A DNA stretch of 64,000 nt from Puccinellia tenuiflora (taxonomy: Eukaryota > Streptophyta > Magnoliopsida > Poales > Poaceae). The stretch is taken from assembly GCA_012064385.1 (NCBI GenBank), contig QRDG01000129.1, positions 1,337,380-1,401,379 on the forward strand, given 5' to 3'. Made by a program: the position numbers and the translations under genes. This document shows positions 12,511 to 23,233 of the stretch, one piece after another (position 1 is the stretch's first letter; every line of letters starts with the position of its first letter). The notes beneath the pieces were generated by a model. That model ran no database searches and was not told the DNA's origin. It saw only the letters and a list, made by a program, of their open reading frames with translations.

Positions 12511-13470
12511 TGCAGCCCCCGAGTCGAGGTGATGTAGTTTTACGTCCGGGTCTGCGGAGCCGGCTTGCCGGCTGCGCAACCCCCAGGAATTTTCTGCCGG
12601 CTGATGGCGTGGAAGCCCCCGAGTCTGTGACTCGGGGTGATATAGATATGCGTCCGGGTCTGCGGAGCCGGCTTGCCGGCTGCGCAGCCCCCGGGCTTTT
12701 TATGCCGGTTGACGGCGTGGCAGCCCCCGAGTCCGTGACTCGGGGTGATATAGATATGCGTCCGGGTCTGCGGAGCCGGCTTGCCGGCTGCGCAGCCCCC
12801 GGGTTTTTTATACCGGCTGACGGCGTGGTAGCCCCCGAGTCCATGACTCGGGGTGTTATAGATATGCGTCCGGGTCTGCGGAGCCGGCTTGCCGACTGCG
12901 CAGCCCCCGGGTATTTTATGCCGGCTGACGGCGTGGCAGCCCTCGAGTCCGTGACTCGGGGTGTTATAGATATGCGTCCGGGTCTGCGGAGCCGGCTTGC
13001 CGGCTGCGCAGCCCCCGGGTATTTTATGCCGGCTAACGGCGTGGCAGCCCCCGAGTCCGTGACTCGGGGTGTTATAGATATGCGTCCGGGTCTGCGGAGC
13101 CGGCTTGCCGGCTGCGCAGCCCCGGGTATTTTATGCCGGCTGACGGCGTGGCAGCCCCCGAGTCCGTGACTCGGGGTGTTATAGATATGCGTCCGGGTCT
13201 GCGGAGCCGGCTTGCCGGCTGCGCAGCCCCCGGGTATTTTATGCCGGCTGACGGCGTGGCAGCCCCCGAGTCCGTGACTCGGGGTGTTATAGATATGCGT
13301 CCGGGTCTGCGGAGCCGGCTTGCCGGCTGCGCAGCCCCCGGGTATTTTATGCCGGCTGACGGCGTGGCAGCCCCCGAGTCCGTGACTCGGGGTGTTATAG
13401 ATATGCATCCGGGTCTGCGAAGCCGGCTTGCCGACTGCGCAGCCCCCGGGTATTTTATGCCGGCTGACGC
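12511..13470. repeat. 108-bp tandem array between the two antisense genes (E2)
   Basis: About eight to nine units recur at 108-base spacing: the same ATG falls at 12648, 12756, 12864, 12972, 13080, 13187, 13295 and 13403. Each unit contains two inverted repeats. One is CCCCGAGTC-CGT-GACTCGGGG (9-bp stem); the other is AGCCGGC-TT-GCCGGCT (7-bp stem). Units differ by scattered substitutions and one single-base deletion. Because 108 is a multiple of three, the array stays open in several frames and produces long artefactual reading frames. E1 has a homologous array at 44085-44735. Confidence 0.95.
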
Positions 13471-13541
13471 TTGACTCCTTGGCTTCTGTGCGTGGACCCG
13501 GCTACAGTTACTGAAAAGCTCCATCATCTGAGTCTCATTGC

Positions 13542-13609
13542 CACGTGTAGACCATGGGATCGTGGGTGACGGTTGGGTTTCCCACGTTGTCCCCTACTTC
13601 TGCTATAAA
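13542..13609 (+). promoter_or_regulatory. G-box plus TATA promoter of the B3-like gene (E2)
   Basis: A CACGTG G-box is at 13542-13547 and TATAAA at 13604-13609, 90 bases before the start codon. The leader is C/T-rich. E1 keeps both motifs on the other strand (44004-44009 and 43942-43947) with the same 62-base offset. G-boxes are bound by plant bZIP and bHLH factors; the regulator here is unknown. Confidence 0.7.
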
Positions 13610-13694
13610 GGTTGGCAGTTTTCTTTCTTCTTCCTCACTTGCGCTTCCTTGCTCCCCCTTCGCCTTCTTCCTCTTGTTCCTTCGCAGCTCCGCC

Positions 13695-14498
13695 ATGGTG
13701 AAGTCCGAGCCTATGGACGTTGCTCCTGAGGAGACCGCCGCTGCGCCTCCGGCGAAACGTCCTCGCGGCCGTCCTCCTAAGAAAGGCGGACGAGGACGAG
13801 GAAAGGCGGTCGCCGCCGTTGCTGCCGGTAGCAGCGCTGGCCGCGGCAAGGGCGGCGGCCGCACTGGCTCGAAGAAGGCGGGTGCCGCCGGTGGCGGCGT
13901 TGGCGGTGGCATTGGCCGCGGCAAGAATCTCCTTCTTATTCATGACTCGTCAAGCGAGAAGGAGGCCACTCCTGTTCTTCCACCTCCGGGTTTTGATCCG
14001 GTTCCTAAGTATGCTCCTGCTGCCGCTGACAGCGAGGAAGACAGCACGGAGTTGTCTTCCGCCTCTTCTGATTCCCTTGAGAATCCCTGGCGCCTGGGAT
14101 GGGATGTGTTCCCCATCGAAGAGTTCCTCATGATCCTGCACCCGCCGGTTATTGGGCCGGTGCAGAGGCTTCCTGATGCCTTCGCCGACGCGCTGCCGGG
14201 CGTTGGCCACTTCATGTTCAAGCTCTTCCGTGAGGGTGCCACCCAGGGCCCCTGGAGTGCAACTGTGCGATTCACCTCCCAGGTGGAGGGTGATGATGTT
14301 GTCAACAAGGTGGAGTTCGTCAGGGGATGGGACGAGTTTGCCGACTTCTACGAGCTCGAAGCCGGCTTCATCCTCTGCTTCCGTCTTCGGCGTGACAGAG
14401 GCATCTTCTACGTGAAGGTGTTTGACGGCACCCTCTGCCTCAAGCCCTGGGTTGGCAAGAAGAAAGGTGGAGCCGGGAAGCCGACGGGTGCCGCCTAG
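13695..14498 (+). CDS. AT-hook and B3-like DNA-binding protein, antisense in E2
   Basis: An intact 267-aa frame. The start at 13695 was chosen because it lies in a good plant context (CGCCATGG) 90 bases after a TATA box; the upstream in-frame extension would begin before the TATA box. Residues 21-30 (KRPRGRPPKK) form a canonical AT-hook with the RGRP core, followed by an Arg/Gly-rich tract to about residue 75. An acidic Ser/Glu stretch lies at about 84-130. Residues about 158-252 fit the plant B3 fold: L-P-x-A-F near 159, a G-P-W turn near 185-187, V-E-F-x-x-G-W-x-x-F at 206-215, then L-x-x-G-F-x-x-x-F and V-K-V-F-D at 240-244. The protein is probably nuclear and DNA-binding. It is single-exon and convergent with pol, and the E1 copy is also open. 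The B3 call rests on motif reading only. Confidence 0.8.
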   Translation: MVKSEPMDVAPEETAAAPPAKRPRGRPPKKGGRGRGKAVAAVAAGSSAGRGKGGGRTGSKKAGAAGGGVGGGIGRGKNLLLIHDSSSEKEATPVLPPPGFDPVPKYAPAAADSEEDSTELSSASSDSLENPWRLGWDVFPIEEFLMILHPPVIGPVQRLPDAFADALPGVGHFMFKLFREGATQGPWSATVRFTSQVEGDDVVNKVEFVRGWDEFADFYELEAGFILCFRLRRDRGIFYVKVFDGTLCLKPWVGKKKGGAGKPTGAA

Positions 14499-15342
14499 GG
14501 AGCTCTTTGCCGGCTTGGCCTTGTAGTTGCGTGGGGAAAGTCCGCCTGTGGACTTCCTCTTTTGTTTTGTTGTTCACCTTCCGTTTGTAAGGCCTTGCTC
14601 TTGATGTTTAATGTTACTTGCCTTTTTTCCTGTATCTGTTTACTTGCGCGCAGTTTTAATTTTCTGCTCGTCATGCTTGTGTCCGGCTTGAGCTCTTGAA
14701 GCCGGTTGGCGGCGTTTTCGTGCGTGAAATGAAACGATGAAGTGGTTAGCCCGCTCTTTTAATCATGGGGAACAATTTTACTCTGCTTAACTTAATTTCG
14801 CACTCGCCTGTAGCCTTTCCCGCCGTCGTTCGTGTGCACTTCACCGTCCAGCGGGATCATGCACACTACTACAACGTTAGGATCCGGTTTGTTGGGCCAG
14901 AGTTTTCTCAGCTGGCAACGATTTCTGTTTCTTACGTCTTTCGCATACAGTCGGCCTCCAGCTTATTCTCTTGCCGGCCTTAACCGGATCCGAAGAGTTA
15001 GCCGTTTAGCGTTGTGTAGTTAATCGTCCGTAATAGGAGAAGCGGTTGCCGACTGCCGGCTTGGCCGAGTTTATAGAAGAGCATTATTCCAGCCGGCAAT
15101 ACTTCCCTTTATGCGTTTTTCACGTTGTTGGCCCCCTCCAGCTTATTCTCTTGCCGGCCTTAACCGGATTCGAAGAGTTAGCCGTTTAGGGGTTAGTCAC
15201 GCTACACGGCCGCTAAAGGCAAGCTTGCCGGCTGCCGGAAGAACCGGAAAGGAAATGCAGAAAAAGTTGCGAAAAACTGCTCATGTGCTCATCATTCTCA
15301 TTTCTTTATTGATAGCATAGGTGATACATACATGGTTCTTTC
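14499..15342. other. Non-coding spacer between convergent B3-like gene and pol (E2)
   Basis: 844 bases without a credible gene. A segment of about 55 bases (containing CTCTTGCCGGCCTTAACCGG) occurs twice, at about 14958 and 15128. E1 has the same spacer at 42202-43046 in reverse, with the same internal duplication. Both transcripts must end here, so it should hold two opposed sets of polyadenylation signals. Confidence 0.6.
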
Positions 15343-18300
15343 TCAGGTGTAGAATCGACGCAAGAGTGACGCGTTCCATGGTCTTTCCGTTTCATCGCCT
15401 TCCTTGTCCATCGTGTCCTTCTTGTGCTCGCGGGCGTCGATCAAGTAGTATGCGTCGTTGATGAGCGCTTTGCTTACGATGAATGGTCCTTCCCAGGGTG
15501 ATGAAAGCTTGTGCATGTTCTTTATGTCTTGGATTAGTCGTAGCACGAGGTCGCCTTCTCGAAAGCGGACAGGCCTGACCTGCCGGCTGTGGTAGTTGCG
15601 TAGTTTTTGCTGATACATCGCCGACCTCGACTCGGCAAGCTGGCGCGCTTCCTCGAGCAGGTCCAATCCGTCTTCGTAGGCTTGCTTAGCTTCTGCTTCT
15701 GTGTACAGCACGACTCGGGGCGCGTCATGCTCGATGTCAGTTGGCATGACGGCTTCAGCCCCGTGGACGAGGAAGAAGGGGGTGAAGCCGGTTGAGCGAT
15801 TCGGGGTTGTCCTTAGGCTCCAGAGGATGGAGGGTAGCTCTTCTTCCCACGCGCTGGCTGCTCGTTCGAGTGGTTCGAGCAACCGAGGTTTGATGCTGGA
15901 TAGGATGAGGCCGTTTGCCCGCTCGACCTGCCCATTTGACTGCGGGTGTGCGACGGAGGCCACGTCGAGCCGGATGCCGGTCCTGCCGCAGAACTTGGCG
16001 AATTCTCCCTTAACGAAGTTCGACCCGTTATCCGTGATGATGCTATTGGGGTAGCCGAAGCGGTAGATGATGCTTTTGAAGAACTTGACTGCTATTGGTC
16101 CATCCAGCTTCTTGATCGGCTTGGCTTCAATCCACTTCGTGAACTTGTCGACTGCTACCAGCAGGTGTGTCATGCCTCCACTGGATCTTCTCAACGGGCC
16201 GACCATGTCGAGTCCCCAGACGGCAAACGGCCAAGTGATAGGAATTGTCTTGAGTGCTGAAGCCGGCGTGTGCTTCTGCGTTGCAAATCGTTTACAGCCA
16301 ATGCAGAGCCGGACCAGCTGGTTCGCATCAGCCATCGCAGTCGGCCAGTAGAACCCGTGCCTGAACGCCTTAGCCACAATTGCTCTCGAGGACGCGTGAT
16401 GACCGCATTCGCCTTGATGAATTTCTTTGAGTATCTTGATCCCTTCTTCTTGGCTCACACAGCGCTGGAATATCCCAGAGACACTGCGCTTGTACAACTC
16501 GTTGTTGATGATGGTGTAAGCACTTGCTCGGCGTTTGATTTGCCTGGCGATGAGCTCGTCCGCCGGGAGCTTGTCGTTGGCGAGGTAGGCGAGGAAGGGT
16601 TGGGTCCATGGCGGAGCCTCTTCGATGACGAGGACCTCGACGGTTTCCGGTTCGCCTGGAGCCGGCCCAGCCGACTCCGCGCCCGGCGGCATCCGGATGG
16701 AGTCGTAGCCGGGACACGGCGTGATGGATGGCTTGTACAGCTTCTCAAGGGCGACGCCGGGTGGGATCTCCTCGCGAAGAGAACCAATGTTCGCCAAGGT
16801 GTCGGCTGCGTCGTTGTTGGAGCGGTGTATGTGGTGGAATTCACATCCGTCAAAGCACCCCGCGAGTTGCTGGACGAAGAAGCGGTAGGCGGCCATGTTG
16901 GGGTCCTTGGCGTCCCAATGACCAGTGGTCTGCTGGACCACCAAGTCGGAGTCGCCGTAGCAGAGGATCCGCTTGATTTTCATGGCCTTGGCAAGCTTGA
17001 GGCCGTGCGCGAGAGCTTCGTATTCGGCTACGTTGTTGGACGCCATGAAGTGGATTTGTAGCACGTACTCGAGTCGGCCCCCCTTGGGTGAGGTGAGGAC
17101 GACTCCGGCGCCGAGTCCCCAGTATCTTTTAGAACCGTCGAAGTGCATGAGCCAATGTTCGCCGGAGTCGGGTGGCGGCGGCACGTGGTCCGTCTCCGTC
17201 CAGTCGGCTAGAAAGTCAGCCAGCTCCTGTGACTTGATCGCTGTTCTCTTGTCGTATTCGACTCCGTGCGCTGTCAGGTTGATCGCCCATTTCACGACTC
17301 TGCCGGTTGCGTCCTTGTTGCCTATGATCTCGGCAAGCTGCGCGTCGCTTATCACTTTGATCGGGTGCTCTTGAAAGTAGTGCTTCAGCTTCTTCGTTGC
17401 CATGTACACGCCGTATACGAGCTTCTGGTAGTGTGGGTAATTTTGCTTTGACTGCGAGAGCACCTCGCTGAGGTAATAGACTGGCCGCTGAACCGGCCGC
17501 TGCTTCCCGGTTTCATCTCGTTCAACCACCAGGACGACGCTGACGACTCGGTTGGAGGCGGCGATGTACATGAGCATGGGTTCCTTTGGAGTCGGAGGTG
17601 CTAGGACCGGGGCGGTGGCCATCGCACGCTTGAGTTCCTGAATGCGGCATCTGCCGCATCGCTCCAGACGAACTTGTCAGTCTTCTTCAGTAAATGGTAG
17701 AGCGGGAGAGCCTTCTCGCCGAGCCGGCTGATGAAGCGGCTGAGGGATGCCAGGCAACCGGTGAACTTTTGGATGTCCTTGATGCTTCTTGGTTGTCGCA
17801 TGTTGTCGATGGCGGCGATTTTCTCCGGGTTGGCCTCGATGCCTCGTGCCGACACGAGGTAGCCGAGTAGCTGTCCGGCTGGAACGCCGAACACACACTT
17901 CTCCGGGTTGAGCTTCATCTGGAAGCGGCGCAGGTTGTCGAAGGTTTCTTTGAGGTCGGTGAGGAGGGTGTGCTTCTCCTTGGTCTTGATGACGACGTCG
18001 TCGACGTAGGCATGCGCGTTACGACCGATCTGGTCGTGCAAGCATTTCTGCATGCAGCGCTGGTATGTTGCTCCCGCGTTCTTCAAGCCGAATGGCATGG
18101 TGGTGTAGCAGTATGGGCCGTAGGGGGTGATGAAGGCGGTCTTGAGCTGGTCGTTCGGGTTCAGCGGAATTTGGTGGTAGCCGGAGTAGGCGTCGAGGAG
18201 GGAGAGGAGGTCGCAGCCGGCCGTGGAGTCAATCACTTGGTCGATGCGTGGCAGTGCGAAGGGGTCCTTGGGGCAGGCCTTGTTGAAGTGGGTGTAGTCA

Positions 18301-18590
18301 ACACACATCCGCCACCGCTTGTTCTTCTTTTCCACCATCACTGGATTGGCTAGCCACTCCGTGTGTTGTACTTCCTTGATGAATCCGGCTGCAAGTAGCC
18401 GCGCTATCTCTTCTCCTATCAACTGTCTTCTTCCTTCTGCGAAGCGACGCAGGGACTGCTTCACCGGCTTGGCGTCTGGACGGACGTGTAGAGAGTGCTC
18501 GGTGAGTTCCCTCGGTACACCCGGCATGTCCTTGGGGGACCACGCGAAGATGTCCCGGTTCTCACCGAGGAACTCGACGAGCGCGCTTTC
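15343..18590 (-). pseudogene. E2 pol: RT, two RNases H, integrase (one frameshift)
   Basis: The frame runs from just after the UAG at 18593-18591 down to the stop at 15343. RT carries A-Y-V-D-D. A Gypsy RNase H follows, then a second, archaeal-type RNase H starting at the motif H-F-D-G-S, and an integrase with an H-H-C-C zinc finger, D-D-E catalytic residues and a W-E-G-P-F motif in its C-terminal part. A one-base deletion near 17630 (compared with E1) breaks the frame between RT and RNase H, so this copy cannot make a full Pol. The C-terminus faces the B3-like gene. The double RNase H places the element in the Tat lineage. Confidence 0.92.
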
Positions 18591-18593
18591 CTA
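18591..18593 (-). promoter_or_regulatory. In-frame UAG between protease and RT (E2)
   Basis: The context is AAA TAG GAA AGC. The pol frame continues in phase on the far side. E1 has the same codon and the same flanking codons at 38950-38952, which suggests a regulated read-through stop rather than a random mutation. Confidence 0.6.
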
Positions 18594-19532
18594 TTTGGGG
18601 TCCAGGCTCGCCCCCACAGTGACGAACTTGGACTTGTCGTTGTCGTCGAAGTAGATCTTCTTTGTGTCTCGCGCCGCCTGGAAGTTCGACTCGCCAGCCG
18701 GCTTGGCCGACTCCGGAATCTCCAACTTTTCTTCGCTGGCCTTGCGCTTGAATTGCTTCATCTCCTCGTTGCAGACCATGGTCTCGGCCACCTTCACGCT
18801 ATCGGAGGCGCAGGCGATGGAGCGCTTGTAGTCTCCGGCGACGGTGATGATTCCGCGTGGGCCTGGTAGCTTCATCTTGAGGTAGGCGTAGTGAGGTACC
18901 GCCATGAACTTGGCGAGCGCCGGCCGCCCAAGGATGGCGTGGTAGGCGTTGGAGTGGTCGACCACCTCGAAGGAGACGGTCTCGCGGCGGTGGTTGCTCT
19001 TGGTGCCGAATAGGACGTCCAGCCGAATGAGGCCCATGGATGAGCCGGCTCGCCCCGGCACGATGCCGTGGAAAACCGTCCGGCTCGGCGTCAAGCTGGA
19101 CTCGGAGACTCCCAGCTTCTCCAGTGTGTCGCGGTAGAGGATGTTGATGCTGCTGCCCCCGTCAATGAGGACGCGTGAAAAGGTGCAGGCGCGCCTGGTG
19201 GAGATGATCATGGGCTCTAGGACCAGGGCATAGCCGCCTGGATTGGGCATCAGCTCCGGGTGGTCGCGGCGGTCCCACGTGATCGGTTCTTGTGACCAGT
19301 TGAGGTACTGGGGGACGGGTGGAACCACCGCATTCACCTCCTTGAATCGCTCGCGCTGGCTTCGCTTGTCGTCGCGCTCGCTGACGAACACGATGTAGGC
19401 GGCATCCGGATTCTGGTAGCCGTCTGGACCCCTTGGGGGGTGGAGATGGAAGGCGCTCCCTCCTCTGTTCTTCGCGTTGGCGATCATCGCGATTCCTATC
19501 TTCGCGCCGTCCGTTGTCACGTCTTCGATCAT
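18594..19532 (-). pseudogene. E2 protease and Gag C-terminal region
   Basis: This frame holds the aspartic protease with the active-site motif V-L-I-D-G-G-S-S, the later I-L-G-R-P-A-L motif, and a Lys/Glu-rich linker ending at the UAG. The first residues (about 19440-19532) are out of frame relative to E1, so a frameshift near 19440 separates this part from Gag. In E1 the same region is continuous with Gag. Confidence 0.85.
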
Positions 19533-21782
19533 CTCGTCCGGCTTCCTCTAGAGGTGGAGGCGGATTCCGTCGCTCGTACGGTGGTGGCCTTGGGCGGCCG
19601 AGGGTGCATTGCCGAACGGTGTGGTTCGCCGGTCGGTCGCCATGGTTCCGGCACGGCGCATGTCGCTGCTCGTCCTCATGCGGCGGTTGTCGAAGCCTCC
19701 TGCCGGCCTTCCCTCGGTCGTGGCGATGACCTTGGACTCGACGCGGTCGTCTGTGGACTTGCGCTTGCCGTCCGCGTCGGAGTCACGCCGGGTTGATTTT
19801 CATCCTTCTTGGCTCTCCGTCCGGCTGCGGCGTGCAGCCGGCTCCGTCGTGATGATTCTTCCGGCTTCATCGAGTCGGATCGGGTTGGTCATGCCCGCGT
19901 CGGCGGTGGCGTATTCGTCGGCGATTGCCATGAGCTCCGCCATGGTCTTCGGGCTCTTCCTTAGGAGCCTGTGCTTGAGCAGCGTCTGGTCTCGGCAACC
20001 TTGAATGAAGTACTGGACAGCTTGGAGCTCGAGGATTCCCTCGCAGGAGTTGCGTAGGCTGGTCCACCGGGTGAGGTAGGCTCGGTCCGACTCGCTGTCC
20101 TTCTGCTTGCACAGCGCGAGCAGCTGTGCGTTGCCGGGGCGCAAGTAGGTGCCGGTGAAATTGCGGTTGAACACCTCCTCGAAGTCCAGCCAGCTGTTGA
20201 CGCTTTCAGCCGGCAGGCTGTTCAGCCAAGTCCGAGCCGACCCCTGGAGCATGAGTGGCACGTAGCGTACGGCCACCCGCTTGTTGCCGCCTGCGATGTT
20301 GACCGCCGTGACGTAATCGGCGAGCCAGTCTTCTGGCTTTGCGGAGCCGTTGTACTTGGGTGTATCCCTTGGGAGGGTGAATCCCCGCGGGAATTGCTCG
20401 GTCCGGATGCGAGGTCCGAAGCAGCGATGTGCGGCGATGTCTTCCTCCTCGATGATGCTTGACGCCTTGAGCGCGTCGATGCGGAGGCGAGCGTCGTGGC
20501 TTGTTTCGGGCCCCAGCGGTCCCAGGCGCTCGTCGATGGTGACCTTGTGTCCGATTCGCTCCTTGACGCTGCGGCCGGTTTGCGGCCCGTTTCGGTTGCC
20601 GTCTTCGCGTCGTCCAACCGGATCGCGGCCGTGATCACGAGGATGCGAGCTTGCGCTCCCCTCGCGATGAGCTCGTGGTTGCTTGTCCTTCGCCCTTCCG
20701 CGGCTTGTGGATGACGCCTCCGCGCCTTGCTTGGACTTGCCGGCTGGATCGTAGCCTGGAGGCGGCTCATGATGTTCTCGGCTCGCCATTGCCTCGGTTT
20801 CGCGCTGCTGCCGGTTAGCCGCGGCGATGAGCTCCTGGACCCGGCGTGCTTGTTGGCGTAGCTCCTCGCCTTGGAGATGGGGTAGTTCTGCTGCGGCCGC
20901 CTCCGCGGCCTTCATGTTTTGCACCGGGTTGCTGTACTCGGGTAGGACGATGTCCGAATGCTCGTGCGACTGGCCGGCACGGTTCAGGACACCTCCGAGA
21001 TCCCCTCCTTTGCGTCGGACTTCATTCAGCTTCTCCGTGTTGCCTCTTGCCGGCTCGAATCCGTGGACGGTGTTGTACTCGCGCATCGTGGCGTTGAGTC
21101 GGCGCTGCGTTGATGCGAGGTGAAGAGCCTTGTCGTATATCTGTTGACGCATCCTCTCAAGTTCAGCCGCCGCCTTGGCTGGATCTGCACTCGGCGCGAT
21201 GGGGGTGCTTAGCAGCTCGAAGTCGGCCTCCAGATTGCGCTGGAAACGAGAAGGTTCGCCAGCTTCATGAACAGTAGCGGCGACGGCGCCTCCCGCCACC
21301 ACGTGCTCGACCATGTGCACCTCGGTGTAGACGTTGAGCTTGGCATCGTCGCAGTCGGCGTCGCCGGAGTTGAGGTAGCCGAAGGCGGAGTCGTCGTTGC
21401 AGGTGCTGGCGTCGAAGATCGAAGGAGCCAAGCTCGAGTAGACCACCTCCGGGTACTCCTTGGCGGCGACGGCGACGTAGACGTGGAAATCGCCAAGGGT
21501 GACGACCGTGCCTCCGCTGGTGAAGCCCACGTCGGCGAAGCTCTTGGTGTTGTCGAGGACGCAGCCGATGGAGCCGATGGAGAGCACAAGGCCGGAGACG
21601 ATCCGCCGATCATCTACGGTCCGGGATCCTGCGCAGAACGTGACTGCGCTCGTCGCGAGCCCCACGGTGGGCGCCAAATGTCGTGGTGGGTTGCACGGCA
21701 TATCCATCAGAGATGGAAAAGATTGTGGGGCAGGCGACGATGGATGCTCGCGCGGGATTGGGCAACAAGCACGCGAACACAC
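19533..21782 (-). pseudogene. E2 gag, interrupted
   Basis: The Gag frame is open from inside the LTR (21782) across the PBS to about 19800, 660 codons. The central part (about 20020-20330) is a retrotransposon Gag domain with W-L-N-S-L-P and F-N-R-N-F-T-G-T-Y motifs. A Ser/Arg/Glu-rich hinge precedes it. A TGA near 19800 replaces the GGA seen in E1 and ends the frame early. The zinc-knuckle region (C-x2-H...H-x4-C in E1) lies beyond the stop. There is no ATG between the PBS and the first conserved Gag residues. The only ATGs in this frame upstream lie in the LTR. Confidence 0.88.
21660..21676 (-). other. E2 primer binding site
   Basis: On the minus strand this reads TGGCGCCCACCGTGGGG, two bases after the LTR. 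E1 (33559-33576) and E5 (63050-63066) share it. The matching tRNA was not identified. Confidence 0.8.
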
Positions 21783-22366
21783 GCTAGTTACCCAGGTTCA
21801 GGGCCCTCCTTGCGGAGGTAACACCCCTACGTCCTGCTCTTCTTGTTCTTATTGCTTGATCACAGAATCGGGCTACAATGGTGCTCCTTGAGCTGTTTCG
21901 GGTGGCAGCTGGCTGGAGATCCTGGCTGGCTGGAGGTGGAAGATGATGCTACGTACGTGTCTCTCTCCTCTTCCTTGCTTGCATGCCTCGTGCAGGAAGC
22001 TCTAGCCCGCTTTATATAGGCAGCGAGCTAGGGTTTTGGGTTACAGGGAAGTTACAAGTTTGTCCCTATGACATCACTACTTTGTGGGCCGGCTGGAGCT
22101 TGTTGTCATGATTCGGTACAGGAGATGCCCGACAAGGGGTACTGTTCACCCAGAGCGGTTATACGGACCGGGCCCACTCGTACGGAGCTGTCGGGTGGTG
22201 CGTCCGGCTTCAGCCCAGCCGGACGTCCGCATCCGGGTAGACGCAGACGGCTTGCTTCATCCGGCGAGTTTCAGGCGGCACTGCGCAGCCGGCACTTGTT
22301 CAGCCAGCCTGCGGAGAGTTGAAGAAATAGGCCTCTTTGGGATATCCGGGGTTCGTATCCCCGACA
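21679..22366 (-). repeat. E2 5' LTR
   Basis: 688 bp with TGTCG/CGACA ends. The minus-strand TATA box at 22011-22018 (GCCTATATAAAG as read on the minus strand) is the likely promoter of the genomic RNA. The Gag frame starts inside its U5 end. Confidence 0.96.
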
Positions 22367-22518
22367 AGCATGTAAGGATCCAATTTATTGCAAAGACCAT
22401 AAAACAAAACACAAACAAACTGAAAGTAAAAACAACTGACGCTCCAAGAACAACACATAATGTGTGAAGGAATAAAAATATAGTACCATGAGTAAAACCG
22501 ATGATTGTTGATGAAGAA

Positions 22519-22539
22519 GGGGATGCCCAAGGCATCCCC
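22519..22539. repeat. Perfect 9-bp inverted repeat
   Basis: GGGGATGCC, a 3-base loop (CAA), then GGCATCCCC. It is non-coding, in the leader of the Athila-type element, and could form a stable RNA hairpin. Confidence 0.85.
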
Positions 22540-23233
22540 AAGCTTAGACGCTTGTGACTTCTTAAATATTTCAGAGGAGGGTCCATGGGGAGCCTCCCCA
22601 ATCTCAAGCTTTTATCCCTTTTGATCTTCACTCATCACCTTGCACTTGTACACTTGTAACCTTCCATCACGCAAAACTTATAGCAACTTCAATAGAGGGG
22701 TTAGTCCAAAAAAACAATATCTTCCTTCAGTTCCAAAGCACAAATCATGAACTTATTTTTTTTCAAAAACATTAGCTACTATCACAAAGGTCTAATTAAA
22801 GCTCTTGACCATAAAAGAACTTCACTTTGCCCGTGAAAGAAGCAATGCAAAACTAAGGACATAATCTGTCAAAAACAGAACAGACTGTAAAGATGAATTT
22901 TTTCGGGGTACTTCTGGACCTCAAATCAGAAAACTCAAAACTATATAAAGGTTGAAAAAACCCTGATGCTTTCTGTCAACACTTTGCAGCCACATATGAC
23001 GTTCTGTGATTTGTTGGATTTTCGAACAGAAGAACAGAAATCTATTTCTGGACAACAAACTCACAAATTAGTCTTCCTCTCTTTACATGCTATTCTTCGC
23101 ACAAAAACCAAAACAAAAATATAAAGGGGAGTTGTTACAGAAATAACATCACCCAAAACAAGAACAAACCAAAAAGAATCAGAAGGTAAAAATGGGTTGC
23201 CTCCCATAAGCGCTTTTCTTTAACGCCTTTTAG

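Larger units (their letters stand above)
6887..22371 (-). mobile_element. E2: complete Tat-lineage Gypsy element with target duplication
   Basis: A 15,475-bp element (6892-22366) lies between two similar 687/688-bp LTRs and is flanked by the 5-bp repeat AGCAT. On the minus strand the order is 5' LTR, PBS, gag, protease, UAG, RT, RNase H, second RNase H, integrase, non-coding spacer, then two genes on the opposite strand, polypurine tract and 3' LTR. The double RNase H marks the Tat lineage. By eye the LTRs differ at about eight sites, so the insertion is young. Several genes nevertheless carry stops or frameshifts, suggesting that it copied an already damaged template or decayed quickly. It is inserted inside an Athila-type element. 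Confidence 0.95.

Noticed and set aside
11777..13408. 543-codon minus-strand frame
   Set aside because: Most of it is the 108-bp array read in a frame that never stops because 108 is a multiple of three. The rest is the reverse of exon 5 of antisense gene 1.
12511..13470. CRISPR-like array
   Set aside because: Units are contiguous 108-bp repeats without unique spacers, in a plant retrotransposon.
12438..13474. Plus-strand repetitive frames of 243 and 113 codons
   Set aside because: They translate the same tandem array; composition and period explain them.
13554..13694. N-terminal extension of the B3-like protein from the upstream ATG at 13554
   Set aside because: The extension starts upstream of the TATA box at 13604. 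The ATG at 13695 has the better context and matches the start conserved in E1.
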